Shown: positions 10,621-22,651, counted from the first letter of the stretch. The stretch: DNA of 64,000 bases from Tetragonia tetragonoides (GCA_038025085.1 CM076154.1:33286501-33350500); one strand, 5' to 3'. Made by a program: numbers and translations. The notes: generated by a model from the letters alone, not told the origin.

Positions 10621-12132
10621 AATTACAACTCTACTTTGCTTATAATCAACTTAAAATCCAAACACCATCAAATACAATAGTATCAACTTGCAACCTATTG
10701 TCCGCAACCTGTTGTCAACTTAAAATCAAAACATTGATAGTATCAAATACAATAATATCTAGGAATCATTGAGGCATAACAACACCCAATTCAACTTGCT
10801 TTCCATCGGTAGGTCTTTCAATGTTTGAAATTCTTTTGGGCAACCCAGAAAATACTTCATGCCTCTCAAATTCTGATGAGGGAAAATTCCATCTATCTTT
10901 GAAAGTTCAGCATGGATCTCATCGCCACCATGTAAGACATTTGATTATTAAAAGTTTCAAGGAACCACAATGGCGATACCATGTTCAGTGTAATCACAAC
11001 TTAAACCATTCAGAAACTCTTGCAAAACAATGATAATACGAAATGATAATGCAAAAAGAAAAAAAACAGTTACAGTACAAACCCCAAGTCTAGCAATAAA
11101 AAAGGAACCAAGACAAGTAATGACAGTACAAATGGAGAGGAAGTGGATGTCAATTGGTAAGAGTAGAAATATGTACATGAGAAATCTGTTATATCACTGG
11201 AATAAATTTCTTTATATGGCACATCACTGAAATATGTTCAAATCACAGTAAAACATGCAAATACATGAAGGGACTAAGACCTCTCCAGATCCTTCTGTAT
11301 AACAGTGGATTTTGAAGGTCAATATCAGCTGCAAATATCCAGAAATTATGTCCTAGAAACATCCTAATCTGTTATTTAAATCAAATTTGCTTTTGTGATC
11401 ATCATGTTTGTGAGCTTTGACTTGAAAAAACTAAAAACTAAAATGGCGCACTTTCTCTCTCTTTGTCTCACCACCAGAAACCCAGTTGCCTAAAACAACC
11501 AGTAAACAAAGCCCATGTCCTAAAAGTGACATGATAAATAAATTTATGCCACCTCAAAAACATGAGCAAAAGACTACAGTACAACATATTACTTGAAATG
11601 TCAAAGAAGGGGATGTGAAATCATGAAAGGCATGAAATCATTCTGATCTACTCTAGGATTTCATTCTTTTGTTTTCCTTCTTTTTTGTTACTTGCAGGTG
11701 GATTTCTATTTGCTACTCAAACCAAACATAACCCACTGGTCATACCAAACCACTACCCCAACACCAATTAGACACTATCATTAGAATAATTGTGGCTTTG
11801 ATTAGAAAATCATCAAGTACCATCTCCTAAATACTACCATTTACAGTGTATACAAAAAACACCAGGGACTCAAAATTCCACCCACATGCAGACATCATCT
11901 ACTCAAATTGCATCAAATTTTTTTCAGATAAACTCAAATTCCTCATTTACTGTTGTAAGTATAGCTCTAAGAAATAACTCTCTGCATTACACTAGAAGAA
12001 CTCCCCAAAAGAAAACAACATTGTAACAGAACAGAAATTGATTAATTATATCATATCATATGCTAGAGTATACTAATAAGATAGGAAGTCCAGAAACTAA
12101 TCCCAATTTTCAGAGAATTATTCAAAAACTTA
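10621..12132. other. Long region without recognised gene
   Basis: AT-rich. A stretch at about 10800-10940 looks mildly protein-like on the minus strand (F-L-G-C-P-K-E-F near 10840) but no family was recognised and it has no continuous gene context. Nothing else could be supported. Confidence 0.35.
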
Positions 12133-12560
12133 CAGATTTGCTTTTGAACTTCGAACTTCAAGTGATGTTCTTCACATTGCAATTGAAATAAATCTGCAAA
12201 TCAAAAATTTTAAACACACAAAAATTAGCAACTCAAAATCTAAAGAATAAACAAATCAAAATTGCATCAAATAAACCTATATCTGAACGAGATAGAACCC
12301 TAAAATGGAGTACAAGAGTAGAAGCTCAAAATTTTAGGGCAAAAAGAGAAAATCGAGTACAGGAGCAGATTCTCGGAAAATTAGGGCAAAATGAAGAAAT
12401 CGAACAAAAAACTTCACAAACCTTGTTTTTGGATTCAGTTTTGAGCTTCCTGAAAATGGCTTCTTTTTACTCTTCACCAATCGAAAGCCAGTAGAGGCTA
12501 AAGAGTAGAAGAAAACGGAATTTTCGCAGGAGCTTTAGATAACAATCACCATGAAAGAAG
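12133..12560 (-). other. Possible 5' leader exons of a minus-strand transcript
   Basis: On the minus strand a stretch ending in AAG before gtttgtgaag (near 12421), and a second block at about 12194-12133 preceded by ctgcag and followed by gtaagt, look like two non-coding leader exons. A CT-rich tract lies just upstream at 12594-12705. They might belong to locus A or to a non-coding RNA. The evidence is splice-like signals only. Confidence 0.25.
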
Positions 12561-12593
12561 CTTTAGATAATAATGGCCATGGAAGAAGCCTTC

Positions 12594-12705
12594 CAGATCG
12601 CAAGGAGGAGGAGAGAGAGAGAGGGGTATCGGTATTTTGAGGAAGGGGAAGGAGAGAGAGAAAAAAAATGTCGTGCTAAGGGGGAGGAGAGAGAGAGTAA
12701 AGTTG
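12594..12705. repeat. GA-rich tract
   Basis: Runs of (ga)n and ggagga at 12606-12624, 12642-12660 and 12680-12697. Such tracts are common in plant core promoters and 5' leaders (CT-rich on the minus strand), which fits the possible minus-strand transcript beside it. Confidence 0.6.
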
Positions 12706-12789
12706 GCTGAATGAAGTGGGCTGAATTTCTGGGCATTTGAGAAGTGAATTTAGAATTCAGGTTTAAAAGGGTTATAAAATTGACACTTA

Positions 12790-12850
12790 ATTTGGCCCAA
12801 ATCAAGGTCATTAAATATTTGGTTATCCAAATACCTGATTTGGGCCAAAT
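12790..12850. repeat. Inverted repeat able to form a long hairpin
   Basis: ATTTGGCCCAAATCA at 12790-12804 is matched perfectly by TGATTTGGGCCAAAT at 12836-12850. The stem extends inward by GGT/ACC after one bulge, leaving a loop of about 25 bases. It may be a short palindromic transposon remnant. Confidence 0.7.
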
Positions 12851-14640
12851 GAGAAATTTGAAATCAAATGCTTATATTCAAACAGGCCATAAGGGAATCA
12901 TGGCGGTTATCGGCGAAGGGAAGAGAATGATTTGAGATATTGCAAGGCAGAAAATGACAGAGATGGTTAGGATTAGTGTTTAAAGATGAACGCCAATTCT
13001 TGCAAACAAAACGAAATTGAAAGACGTTGATACTCGAGGCGTTTTCCGATACAAGTTAGAATAACCTTTGGGAGGTTCGACCAATTTCTCTTGGGAAAAT
13101 CCATTTCTGCCATTTTTTTTCTTTCATGTGCTATGGCTTTATGTTATCTCTTCTGCTCTATTAGTTGCTAAGCTGAGTAGCTAGTGAGTGGTACTGGGCT
13201 TAGGAAGAGGAAGAAAACTAGGTAGCATCTCTCTTTTCCCGGGCTTTCTTTTACCAAATCAACTTAATCAAGTTGCTAACTTCCAAAGTAACAACCGTAA
13301 TTATTGTTAACAAATAACAAGTTGTTATTTGCCCAATGACTTGAATTAAAAAATAAAAAATAATAATTTCCTTAAAAAACAAATTAAAATGTAAAAAGTA
13401 GTTTGGTTTCTATGAAAACTAATCTGGTTCTATTGATCCTACAAAAGATCTGTATAAGATCGTCTTATCTTAAGACAGAGTTACTTAAAATAAAAGCACA
13501 AAAAAAGTTTATATGAGAGAGCCTCGCTCATGCATGAGGTTTGATATCTGTTAGCAAAAAACTGATACCATCGTATGTGAAAAATGAGGTTTTTAGATAA
13601 TAAAAAAAAGTGATACCTCATGCATAAGGCCGCCTCATAAAAGTAATTACCTACAGTAAGCGAGTCGGAGCAGATGTGATGAAACTATCCTTTATCAATT
13701 GTAAGATACAATTGATAATGTCTTACATATTTTAAGGGAACAAGGCAAATGATATGTCTTTGAATATTTTTCAACCCGGCGAATGTATTGATGTACATGT
13801 ACTACCTCCACACAACAAATAATTTTACATTGGATTTTTTGGAGTCAAAGTTAACAAAATTTAATCATTAATTATTTAAAAATTATAAAACCTTACAACA
13901 TAATTATACTTTTGCTAGATTCATTTCAAATAATACTTTAAAAAAAATATCAAAACTTAACTTTGCCTTAGCTTTATTCACTGATTTCTACCAAAAAAAT
14001 AATAATAATAAAAAGACTTTGGCCATTACAAGTTATATTGTTTAGCCTTGATTTCTACTTTTTGTTTTTTGCTACTCCAAGTAGTATAGTCTTCTATCCA
14101 TTTGTGGAGTTTTTAGCGACTATTGAATTTTCTTCATTTTATAGCATTTTTTCGCCTATTATGCCATTTATTTCTAGTAAAAGCAATATGAAATATATGG
14201 TATCACACATAATTCTTCTATAAAAGATGAAAAACATTAAAGGAATCACATGGTTACCAGATATTCAAGTTAATTATCTTATTAACAGAGTTTGTACGTT
14301 ACTATTGATTAGTACTTCTATATCATTGTAAGGTTATACTTATTGCAGATGACTAGGTGACATATGACTTTTTTTTAATAAATGAATGTTTCATATTCTT
14401 TTTGGCAATTTTCTTTTGAGGGGAATTTTTTTTTTCTTTTTTTGAGGAGTAATACATTTTTCCCGGACATTTGTGATTTGTGGGCTCCCTACCAAAACCA
14501 AAAAGAAAAATAAAAAAAAATCCTTATGGGCTTCAAGTCTTTTCTATCTATTGTTGGGCTCTATAAAAAGCAACCAAATTTACTACTGAAAATCAATCAT
14601 ATCATTACACAAAGCCGCAAAAAGTGACAACACTAACCAA
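12851..14640. other. Intergenic, 5' flank of locus B
   Basis: No gene recognised. A short inverted motif (catgcatgagg at about 13531 and cctcatgcata at about 13616) could be an old MITE. The part from about 14040 on resembles the flank of locus C at about 29820-30110 (for example the tgtggagtt...tattt...cttcattttat phrase), showing that the duplication included upstream DNA. A candidate TATA box, ctataaaaag, is at about 14561, roughly 80 bp before the ATG of B. Confidence 0.45.
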
Positions 14641-14679
14641 ATGAACACTGAAAACCAAACCATGACCACCACTATTAGC

Positions 14680-14733
<54 letters not shown>

Positions 14734-15969
14734 AGGTTTTCATGGCCAGACCTCCCACCAGAACTCCTCTCCATAATCGCCACCCACCTTAACTCATCAT
14801 CAAACTCCGACGATCTCCATTCATTCCGCTGTGTCTGCAAACAATGGCGATCCTCCATTCCACCTCCATTACTCACTCTCTCTCCTCTCTTACCTTACAC
14901 AATCCATCCTACCCTTACCGACCCACCTCCCTTCATCAAACATCCTACACTACCCTTCACCATTATCTCCACTGCCGTTTATCTCCTCCGTCCACCTCTC
15001 AGTCCTTCTACTCCCGGGTGGCTTATCGCCCTCGAGCAATCGAGTCCTGGTAAGGTACGCCTCTTTCATCCCCTTACTAGACTCCCCATAAAAAAAACCC
15101 TCCATGAAAAAAGTAGTCTCCCTAGAGTTTTACATAATATGTCTGGTCGTGTGATTAGCAAAGGTTTCAATATAAGGCTATCTGATGGTTTTACCCCTGT
15201 TTTGGAACGAAAGGCTAAGGCTTTTTGTGCTAATAAGGTGCTTTTGTGGCAAAGGCCTAGTTTTTATTGGAAATCTCAATGCATTGAGCAATTTACACTT
15301 GTGGTGTTGTATGATTCAGGGGAGTTGGTATGTTTACGATTGAATACACCTATGTTTAAGTACAAAGTCATAGGCAATGTGCCTAGGTTCGACGATATAG
15401 TCATTCGGAATGGCATGGTTATGGCTGTTGATCGTTGTGGGAGGCTTTATGGAATTGAGTATCGAAGGATGGAAGCGACAACTGTTCTTGTTGCTTTTCC
15501 AATGTTCGGGGGGATAGGTAATGAGAGGCGTAAGCGTTTGTTATTGGACTCAAATACTAATGAATTGTACTTGGTTGTTAGGGATAATAAGAACACTACA
15601 AAACAGTCTAATTTTCAAGTTTATAGGTTCAATTCTGATGAGTATGTTTGGGATTTGATTACCAGCTTGGGGGATAGAATTTTGTTTGTCAGTTTCGATA
15701 CTTGTTTCTTTGTTCTGTCTGGTGATCTTCCTGGATGTCAAGGGAATTCTATTGTTTTCCCTAAGAATTGTTTTCCTGTGTACTCTGGAACAAATAACCC
15801 AGATGGCTCTTTGTTCCGAGCTGCAAAAAAAAGTGAGTATTTTGAAGTTGGTGTCTATAACTATAGATATGGAGAAGGTGATGATAACTTCAAGCTTATT
15901 TCTGCTTGTCCTGGATTTTCCGATGCCTTATGGCCTCCTCCGCAATGGATTCAGGAAGCTCACAAGTAA
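14641..15969 (+). CDS. Locus B: F-box/DUF295 (KIB-type) protein
   Basis: One open frame of 442 codons. After an Arg-His repeat (residues about 14-31) come an F-box (about 33-72: W-P-D-L-P-P-E-L-L, then F-R-C-V-C-K-Q-W-R-S-S) and a DUF295 domain (about 100-435) ending F-S-D-A-L-W-P-P-P-Q-W. Length and order fit plant F-box/DUF295 proteins, which recruit substrates to SCF ubiquitin ligases; the substrate cannot be read from the sequence. The first ATG was chosen because a TATA-like box and a short leader precede it. The last codons overlap a perfect splice donor: CACAA then gtaagt at 15966. The transcript may therefore be spliced to downstream exons that are now degenerate, or end here at TAA. 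The main reading frame is intact, unlike paralogue C. Confidence 0.82.
14680..14733 (+). repeat. In-frame (CGTCAT)9 microsatellite encoding Arg-His repeat
   Basis: Nine exact CGTCAT units inside the N-terminus of locus B give alternating Arg-His just before the F-box. Locus C has only R-H-V-R-R-R at the matching place, so the tract expanded after duplication. It is expected to be length-variable between individuals. Confidence 0.9.
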
Positions 15970-16948
15970 GTCATGATGAGATCATTCAACATTGCATTGA
16001 CAACCTGCATCTTTTTGTTGCTGTGTTTTTTAGTGCTTTAGTGAAGCAAAAGGTTTCCATTCAGTTCCTTTAAATTAGTTAATAGGTGCAATAGGTTCAT
16101 CTGAATTTGATGAAGGAATAGGTTCTTAATCCTTGCACTGCACCCTGTACAAATTATAGGTTGATCTCTTCTAGGTATGGGATAGGTACATACATCTTTC
16201 ACGAAGCGTTTATATGTGAATTTGAATTGAGGCAGAGAAACTTCAAACCGAAAAGAAATAACTTAGCTCCATGGGTTGAATAATACTCTTAGAAATCATC
16301 TGTCTATTGGAGGCAGAGGGGTTTGGAAGGTCACATGGGTAGAATGATACTCCAGTTTACTTCATGCTGTGTATCACTTCTATTCACTTGTTTAGTAAAG
16401 TAAAAAATGATCAAGTAGAAATAATTTTACAGTTTCATAGATGCCATAATTTGATATGTCACTGTGTTATCTGATTCGAAGTTTCTTCTCTGATATAAGG
16501 ACTAGTCATTGCCAATTCTTCATGACAGCTTGGTGCAATTCTTACTACAGAGCTGCTACAATTTCAGTAAAACCACTAATGCAAAATTTGATTCTTGCCT
16601 ACTCAGGCTATTCATGTGATTGTATACTACTATCTTGTTTTGGTTGCATATAGCTAGAATATGAGCATAGGTTTACGGTATGAATTGATCAATTCAATTA
16701 TGTTTTGCTATGTCAATATTGGGAATATTTGGGGTTAAGTAGTTGATACCCAATAAAGACAGCTTCATCCACAATCTAATATTCAGTTGAATAGCATGGT
16801 AACTACTAACTTTTGTGTGCCGAGTCATCTAATTAAGTATGATGGCCTCAAGTATGGATATATAGGAGCACTAGATTCTTAAAGCAAATAACAATGCTGA
16901 AGGACTTTGAATGGAGAATGTGAATTTGAACTATCTCTTGCTTGTTTG

Positions 16949-17890
16949 ATAAGGAAACCTGCAGATCAGAAGGAAGAAGAGATGCAAAGTCAAGTCCAAG
17001 TTCATGGAGAAGGTAATCTTGATGACATACCACTAGAGATTCATATTCATTCCCAAGTCAAGGAACAGACAATTGGAAATGCATCCCCCCTCTCTGTCTT
17101 GTCTACTTGCCCTTTAGAAACTATGCGTCAGAAGCGTGTCCGAGGAGAAGGTAGTGGTACAGACCTTCTCTGTCTCTTATGAGCTTAACACCCCCCCCCC
17201 CTCCCAAAAAAAAAAAAAACAAACAGAAAAGGAAAAAAATAAAAAGTAGTAGTCTGATCTTGATTTCATGTTAAAATCGGCATCTAATTACAGTGCATTT
17301 GCTTCAGTCACTAAGGCAGACAGTATGCCTGCAGTAGCTTCAGTCATGATAAAAATCTGCTCAGCTGCTGTCTTTATTTTATTATTCGTCCTGTTTATTG
17401 GAGATGTAATTCAAATGTGTCAATGCTTTTGAGCAGACCCGTGAAGATGTTGGTTCAACAATGCAATCCCAAGGTGCAGATGTGACAAAAAAATTTAGTT
17501 CCTATCCCGCGAAAGATGTGGACATATTAGAGAACAGCATAGTCCGGTATAAAGGAAATGTACCTAGAATCTTAGTCTCTCTTGCAGAAATGTACTCATT
17601 CTGATAAATAGCTCAGGAAGATTGCTGAGAACTCTCAAACGGATGATTTAAGGACCCGCGTTGCTCGATCTTCAACAAAATGCATTTCATGATACATTGG
17701 TCGATTCCCTTTGCTGAAAGGCTTTCGCATGTTATACAAACAAGCCTGTATGTACAAAACATTTTTCAGCGCTTGAGAAGGCGATATCCTAAGATAAAGA
17801 AATCAAAATGTAGTTATGTGTCCTGTGTCCAGATGAATGAACAAGAGCAATGCCTGGCGAACAAAGGGACCATGAATGCCTGGTGATTAT
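16949..17890 (+). pseudogene. Decayed downstream exons of locus B (helical domain)
   Basis: By comparison with loci A and C: one exon at about 16970-17150 (K-E-E-E-M-Q-S-Q-V, ending before gtagtg), and a last exon from about 17440 after gcag. The last exon still shows N-S-I-V-R-Y, a remnant of L-E-S-L-A-E-M, and W-S-I-P-F-A-E, matching W-L-V-P-F-A-E in C, but it is split over three frames with small deletions near 17590, 17630 and 17665. The helical domain is therefore lost in this copy. Confidence 0.6.
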
Positions 17891-17987
17891 GCTTAGGGGT
17901 TATGTGGTTATTTTGTCATTCACTTGATTATCTTGTGTTTGAAGGGAAAGACAAGTAGACTCTCTCCTTTTGTAAATGCCATGATGT

Positions 17988-18126
17988 GGGTTGAGGAGTT
18001 AGCCGAGATGGCAAGCTCCTCACTCGAATTCCCAGGAGACCTGGGTTCGAGTCTTCCCATCACCACTAGTGAAGATTTATCCCCTCACCTCCCTCCTAGT
18101 GGGCTCCTTACCAATTTAAAAAAAAA
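17988..18126 (+). mobile_element. tRNA-derived SINE
   Basis: A perfect 14-bp direct repeat, aaatgccatgatgt, flanks it (17974-17987 and 18127-18140). The 5' part has RNA polymerase III boxes: A-box-like tagccgagatggc (about 18001) and B-box ggttcgagtc (about 18044). The 3' end is an A-run merging with the target duplication. About 139 bp. Flanks, promoter and tail together make this a secure SINE; a functional tRNA gene is unlikely because no cloverleaf closes. Confidence 0.88.
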
Positions 18127-18140
18127 AAATGCCATGATGT

Positions 18141-18672
18141 CAATTAATTAGCAGGGAAGATAGATTTTACATTTGAACAGGAATACATGATTAACAGTTT
18201 TGCCTGTTGCTAAGGATATTTGGCATTTTTGCTGTTGAAAGAGGTCAAGTGTAATATGATACAGAAAACACCAAATTCACATTGTCGAGAATTCGAGTGC
18301 AATTGAGCTTCACTGGCTTTTCTTTCAAGCACAAAGGATCAGGGTGACCACGATTTACACCAATGGCTTGTTATTGAATATCAGGGACTGCGTTGATACA
18401 ATTGAGGCTGCCAACATGAACAAAAACCTCTCGTTTACCAGTAATTTACCTCTTGTTGGAGGAAATTATGTTGAACACAAAGATTATGCAATTATGTTAG
18501 ATGGAAGGAAGAGCGACTTTATGTTTGAATCATTTTTTTCCGGATCATGATTACAATTGAATTGATGCGGGGGATTTCTTTTATAGTTTAAGCAATGACC
18601 ATTATTTTCAAATGAAGAGTATGTTCCCAGTCACCAAATAGGAGTATTTAATTTCTAACAATTTGTGCATAG
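18141..18672. other. Intergenic, 3' flank of locus B
   Basis: Contains sequence related to the 3' flank of locus C near 34780-34870 (tctttcaagcac...cacgatt, and gctgccaac), supporting one duplication that includes gene and flanks. No separate gene recognised; the open stretch at 18344-18550 has no known domain. Confidence 0.4.
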
Positions 18673-19188
18673 TGTCACGGTCCGCCTTTTTCAAGCTACG
18701 GAACGTGCGGCGCACTCTTGTCTCCTAGCGGCAAGAGTGCCAGCCGTACACAAGGAACGTCTTTGGGGTGTCCGTGGACACACAAGAGAGTGAGGGAGGG
18801 ACGGAGTTTGAGAGAGGGGTTGGATGATGCACGCAATCAACACAGTTTAACAACAACAAGCATTGACATCAATACATCGACATGGAGGACTATTTCCCCC
18901 ATAAAGAGTTTTAAAAGGTTTATTCATTCTGACAGGAGTATACATCAAGAGTGCATAACTTTCATACTCGACATCTACTCCTAAAAGTACACATCAGGAG
19001 TATACATCAAGAGTGCATAACTTTCATACTCGACATCTACTCCTAAAAGTAAAGAACTAGAAAGCGGAAAGAAAGCGTAAAGACATGTCCAAGGGTCAAC
19101 ACGCATGAATCATCTTAGAGACATGTTACATTGCAAGGAAAGTAAAGGAAAGCTGTAAATTACAAGGTGTGAAGGGCGGAACCTAACA
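18673..19188 (-). repeat. 3' LTR of the second gypsy element
   Basis: 516 bp; starts tgtcacgg and ends cctaaca on the plus strand (TGTTAG...GTGACA on the coding strand). Carries an internal direct duplication of about 60 bp containing aggagtatacatcaagagtg (units at about 18935 and 18993), present in both LTRs. Confidence 0.93.
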
Positions 19189-19229
19189 TTCTCCCCCACT
19201 AAAGTTGTCGACGTCCTCGGCGACGTGAT

Positions 19230-20386
19230 TCAGTCATCAAGTGTCGGTGACGGCTTGGTGCGGATGTTCGCCCGAGTAGACTTGTTGCGGGCGGAATCTT
19301 CTGGATCTGGATGATACGGCTTCAAACGACTCACATGAAAGACAGGGTGTACTTTCATCCAAGTCGGGGGTTCCACTTTGTAAGCCGTACTTCCCACCTT
19401 TTTGGTGATAAGGATGGGGCCTTCATATTTGCGGACTAACCGCTTGTCTCTTCCTCTCAGGAATCTCATCTGCTCTGGGAGAATCTTCACCATCACTAGG
19501 TCTCCCACTTCGAACTCAAGTGGCCTTCTCTTCTGATCGGTCCATTTCTTCATGTGCTTCGAAGCCTTTTCTAAGTAACTCCGAGCAATGTCGGTGTTTT
19601 GCTTCCATTCTCTGGTGAACTCATACGCCTTCTTGCTTCTGCCCTTGTAATGATCATCCACAGTGTGTGGTAAGAGAGGTTGTTGTCCCGTGACAACTTC
19701 GAAGGGACTCCTATTGGACGAGGAGCTCTTCTGAGAATTGAAGCAGAGCTGGGCTACATCTAGTAGTCTCACCCACTCTCTCTTGTTGGCGCTCACAAAG
19801 TGTCGAATGTATTCTTCGAGGAGCCCGTTGAACCTTTATGTCTGTCTGTCTGTCTGGGATGGTATGCTGAAGACAGGTTCACCTCTGACCCAAGAAGGTT
19901 GAAGAGTTCACCCCAAAAGATACCTGTGAACCGAGCGTCTCGGTCACTCACAATGCTCCTAGGCAGCCCCCAGTACTTGACAATGTATTTGAAGAATAGG
20001 ACGGCTGTCTCTTCTGCTCCAGTAGCTTTCGGCATAGGGATGAACGTGGCGTACTTCGAGAATCGGTCCACTATCACCATAATAGCGGACAAGGGCCCGA
20101 CCTTCGGTAACCCGTTGATGAAGTTCATGGAGACACTCTCCCATGGTCTCGTTGGCACTGCGAGCGGGTTTAGTAAGCCGCCCTGCTTGAGTCGATGCGG
20201 CTTATCTTGTTGACACACGAGACAAGTCCGAGTGTAGCTCATTACGTCATCCTTCATCTGGGGCCAGAAGTACCCCTGTTTTAACAAGCTCAAGGTTCGC
20301 TGCCACCCCGGATGTCCTGCCCAAAGGGTGTCATGACATTCACTCAACAATTTCCTCCGAAGGCCCTCGGCCCTGGGGACATACAA
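19230..20386 (-). pseudogene. Gypsy integrase and C-terminal domain
   Basis: Minus strand. Zinc-binding part (H-D-T-L-W-A-G-H-P-G-W, then C-L-V-C-Q-Q-D-K) at about 20340-20200, catalytic core (V-D-R-F-S-K-Y, S-D-R-D-A-R-F) at about 20100-19870, and GPY-like C-terminal segment (R-K-Y-E-G-P-I) at about 19430. A frameshift near 19850 falls in a cagacagacaga run at the H-P-Q-T-D-G-Q position, typical of strand slippage. A TGA at 20390-20392 separates it from the RNase H tail. No chromodomain was visible after the R-L-K-P-Y-H-P segment. Confidence 0.9.
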
Positions 20387-20392
20387 CCTATG

Positions 20393-22651
20393 TCACTTTG
20401 TGAAGATGAGGCCATCTTCTATCCAGAATCGTCGCGTTTTCCCTTCTTCAACGAGCTGTTTGATGGTGTTTGCCATCGTATCCTGACCCAGATGTTGCTT
20501 GATCTGGTCACGGATTGTCGTGGCCACAAGACTTGCTGACAAGTGAGCCATTTGTTTCAAGGCAGCAAAGTCAGCCCGACGACTGAGAGCGTCCGCGACC
20601 TTGTTGTTGACTCCAGGTCTGTAGGTAAACTCCACATCAAATTCTGCCAAAGATTCCTACCACCGAGCTTGTCGACCAGTGAGTCTTGGTTGGGTTAAGA
20701 AGTGGCTCACCGCAGTGTTGTCTATGCGAACGAGGAACTTTGAACCCAGAAGGTAGTGTATCCAGACCCTTAAGCAATGTACAATTGCCAATAACTCCTT
20801 CTCTTGAGCGGCATACCGCCTCTCGGCCCCATTCAGCTTGCGGCTTTCGAAAGCAACTGTGTGCCCTTCTTGAAGTAGTACTCCCCCGAGGGCAAAGTCT
20901 GAGGCATCAGTCTCGACCTCAAAGGGTTTTGTGACGTCGGGGAGAGTCAACACCGGTTCCCTGGTTACCATCTTCTTCAACTTTTCAAACGCCTCATTCT
21001 GTGATTTGGCCCAATTCCAACCTTCACACTTCTTGAGCAAGTCTATAAGGGGAGCTACAATACCAGAATATCCTGCAATAAAATGCCGGTAGTAGTTAGC
21101 AAGGCCAAGGAAGGAACGGAGCTCTGAGACATTCTTCGGAGGATTCCACTCCTTGATGGCAAAGACTTTCTTAGGGTCCATGCACATCTTTCCCTTTCCC
21201 ACAAAGTGACCAAGGAAACTAATTTCCTCTTGTGCAAACGAACACTTCTCTGACTTCACAAAGAGGTGGTGCTGGCATAACTTCTCGAACACAAGTCTTA
21301 AGTGTTCCAAGTATTCGCTCATGGTCTTACTGTAGATCACAATATCATCGAGGTATACCACCACGAACTTATCCAAATACCCGTGGAAGACATGGTTCAT
21401 CAAGGTGCAGAATATTGCAGGAGCATTCATTAGCCCAAAGGGCATCACTAACCATTCAAAAGCCCCATATCTCGTCGCACAAGATGTGTTCGGCTCGTCC
21501 CCTTCTGATATACGAACTTGATGGTACCCCGACCTCAAATCAAACTTCGTGAAGTACACAGCATCGCCGAGTTGATCGAACAAGTCAGCAATCAACGGAA
21601 TAGGATAGTGATTCCTCACCGTCAACTTGTTGAGTGCTCGATAGTCAATACACAACCGGAGAGTCCCATCTTGCTTTTTCTGAAACAGCATCGGAGCTCC
21701 ATAGGGCGCTTTGGACGGTCGGATGAATCCTCCCTTCAAGAGTCCATCCAACTGTTTTCTCAGTTCTGCTAGTTCGGGAGGTGCCATCCTGTAAGGACTA
21801 CGAGCAGGTGGTACGGCTCCCGGGATCAACTCGATCTGATGGTCGACGGATCGGCGAGAAGGGAGGACTTGGGGTAGGTCATCGGGCAAGATGTCCTTGA
21901 ATCCCTCAAGCAGTCTCACTACTTCCGGAGGAGTGTTCTCATCCTGACAATCTTTTTTCATCGACAAAGTAGCTAGGAACGACGATTCACATCTTCGAAG
22001 TCCCTTCTCAAATTGCATCGACGAGAGCATCTGTCCCCTTTTACTCTCAACCTTCACATTTGACGCTTTCACAAGACATGGGCTGTCACCCATCAATAAC
22101 AAGGAACTCAAATGTGGCATGGGCGCCGCTTTAGACGTGCGGAGGAAGTCCATACCCAGTACCATCTTGAAATCATCTAGTGGAGTCACCGTAAGGTCTA
22201 ATCAACCACTCCACTCCCCTATCCGAGTGAGGACTCCCTTGGAAATCCCATGAATAGGTCTTGCTGCCGAGTTCACAGCCTTCATGTTGCCGCCTGCGCG
22301 GTCCAGCTTCAGTCCCAATCTCTCTGCTTCGGTTCCGGCCACGAAGTTATGGGTGGCACCGGTGTCAACCATTGCTCGAGTGCTACGTCCATTGATCATT
22401 ACGTCGACGTACATGAGCTCAGTTGACTTGGGTCTTAGGGAGGTCTCATCACTCCTCAAGGCGCCCAGTAAATGGACAGCTCCCATGTGGGGTATCTTAT
22501 CCTCATCCATTTCATTGTTCCCGCTTGACTCTCCTTCGTTGGTTCCATTAGACTCCACAGGCATCTTAGATAGATTCTGCTGGAGGGCACTCAAATCTTG
22601 ATGGGGGCACTCGGTGTGTTTGTGTGCCCCTTTGCAGTTGTAACAACTCAA
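20393..22651 (-). pseudogene. Gypsy zinc knuckle, protease, reverse transcriptase and RNase H
   Basis: One minus-strand frame interrupted by TGA at 22199-22201 and TAG at 20654-20656. Order: CCHC knuckle (C-Y-N-C-K-G-A-H-K-H-T-E-C, about 22645), protease (V-D-T-G-A-T-H-N-F, about 22360), RT with the intact catalytic motif V-V-Y-L-D-D-I-V-I-Y (about 21350), RNase H (V-E-T-D-A-S-D-F at about 20910) and the D-A-L-S-R-R tail near 20590. The stops sit where Arg and Gln are usual, consistent with C-to-T decay. Confidence 0.9.

Noticed and set aside
10821..11033. Small plus-strand gene
   Set aside because: No recognised domain, no splice context and low-complexity composition; probably chance.
12563..12811. 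Minus-strand Ser/Leu-rich open frame
   Set aside because: Produced by the GA-rich tract and lacks any family features.
17995..18070. tRNA gene
   Set aside because: A and B boxes are present, but there is an A-tail and flanking direct repeats and no closed cloverleaf; it is a SINE.
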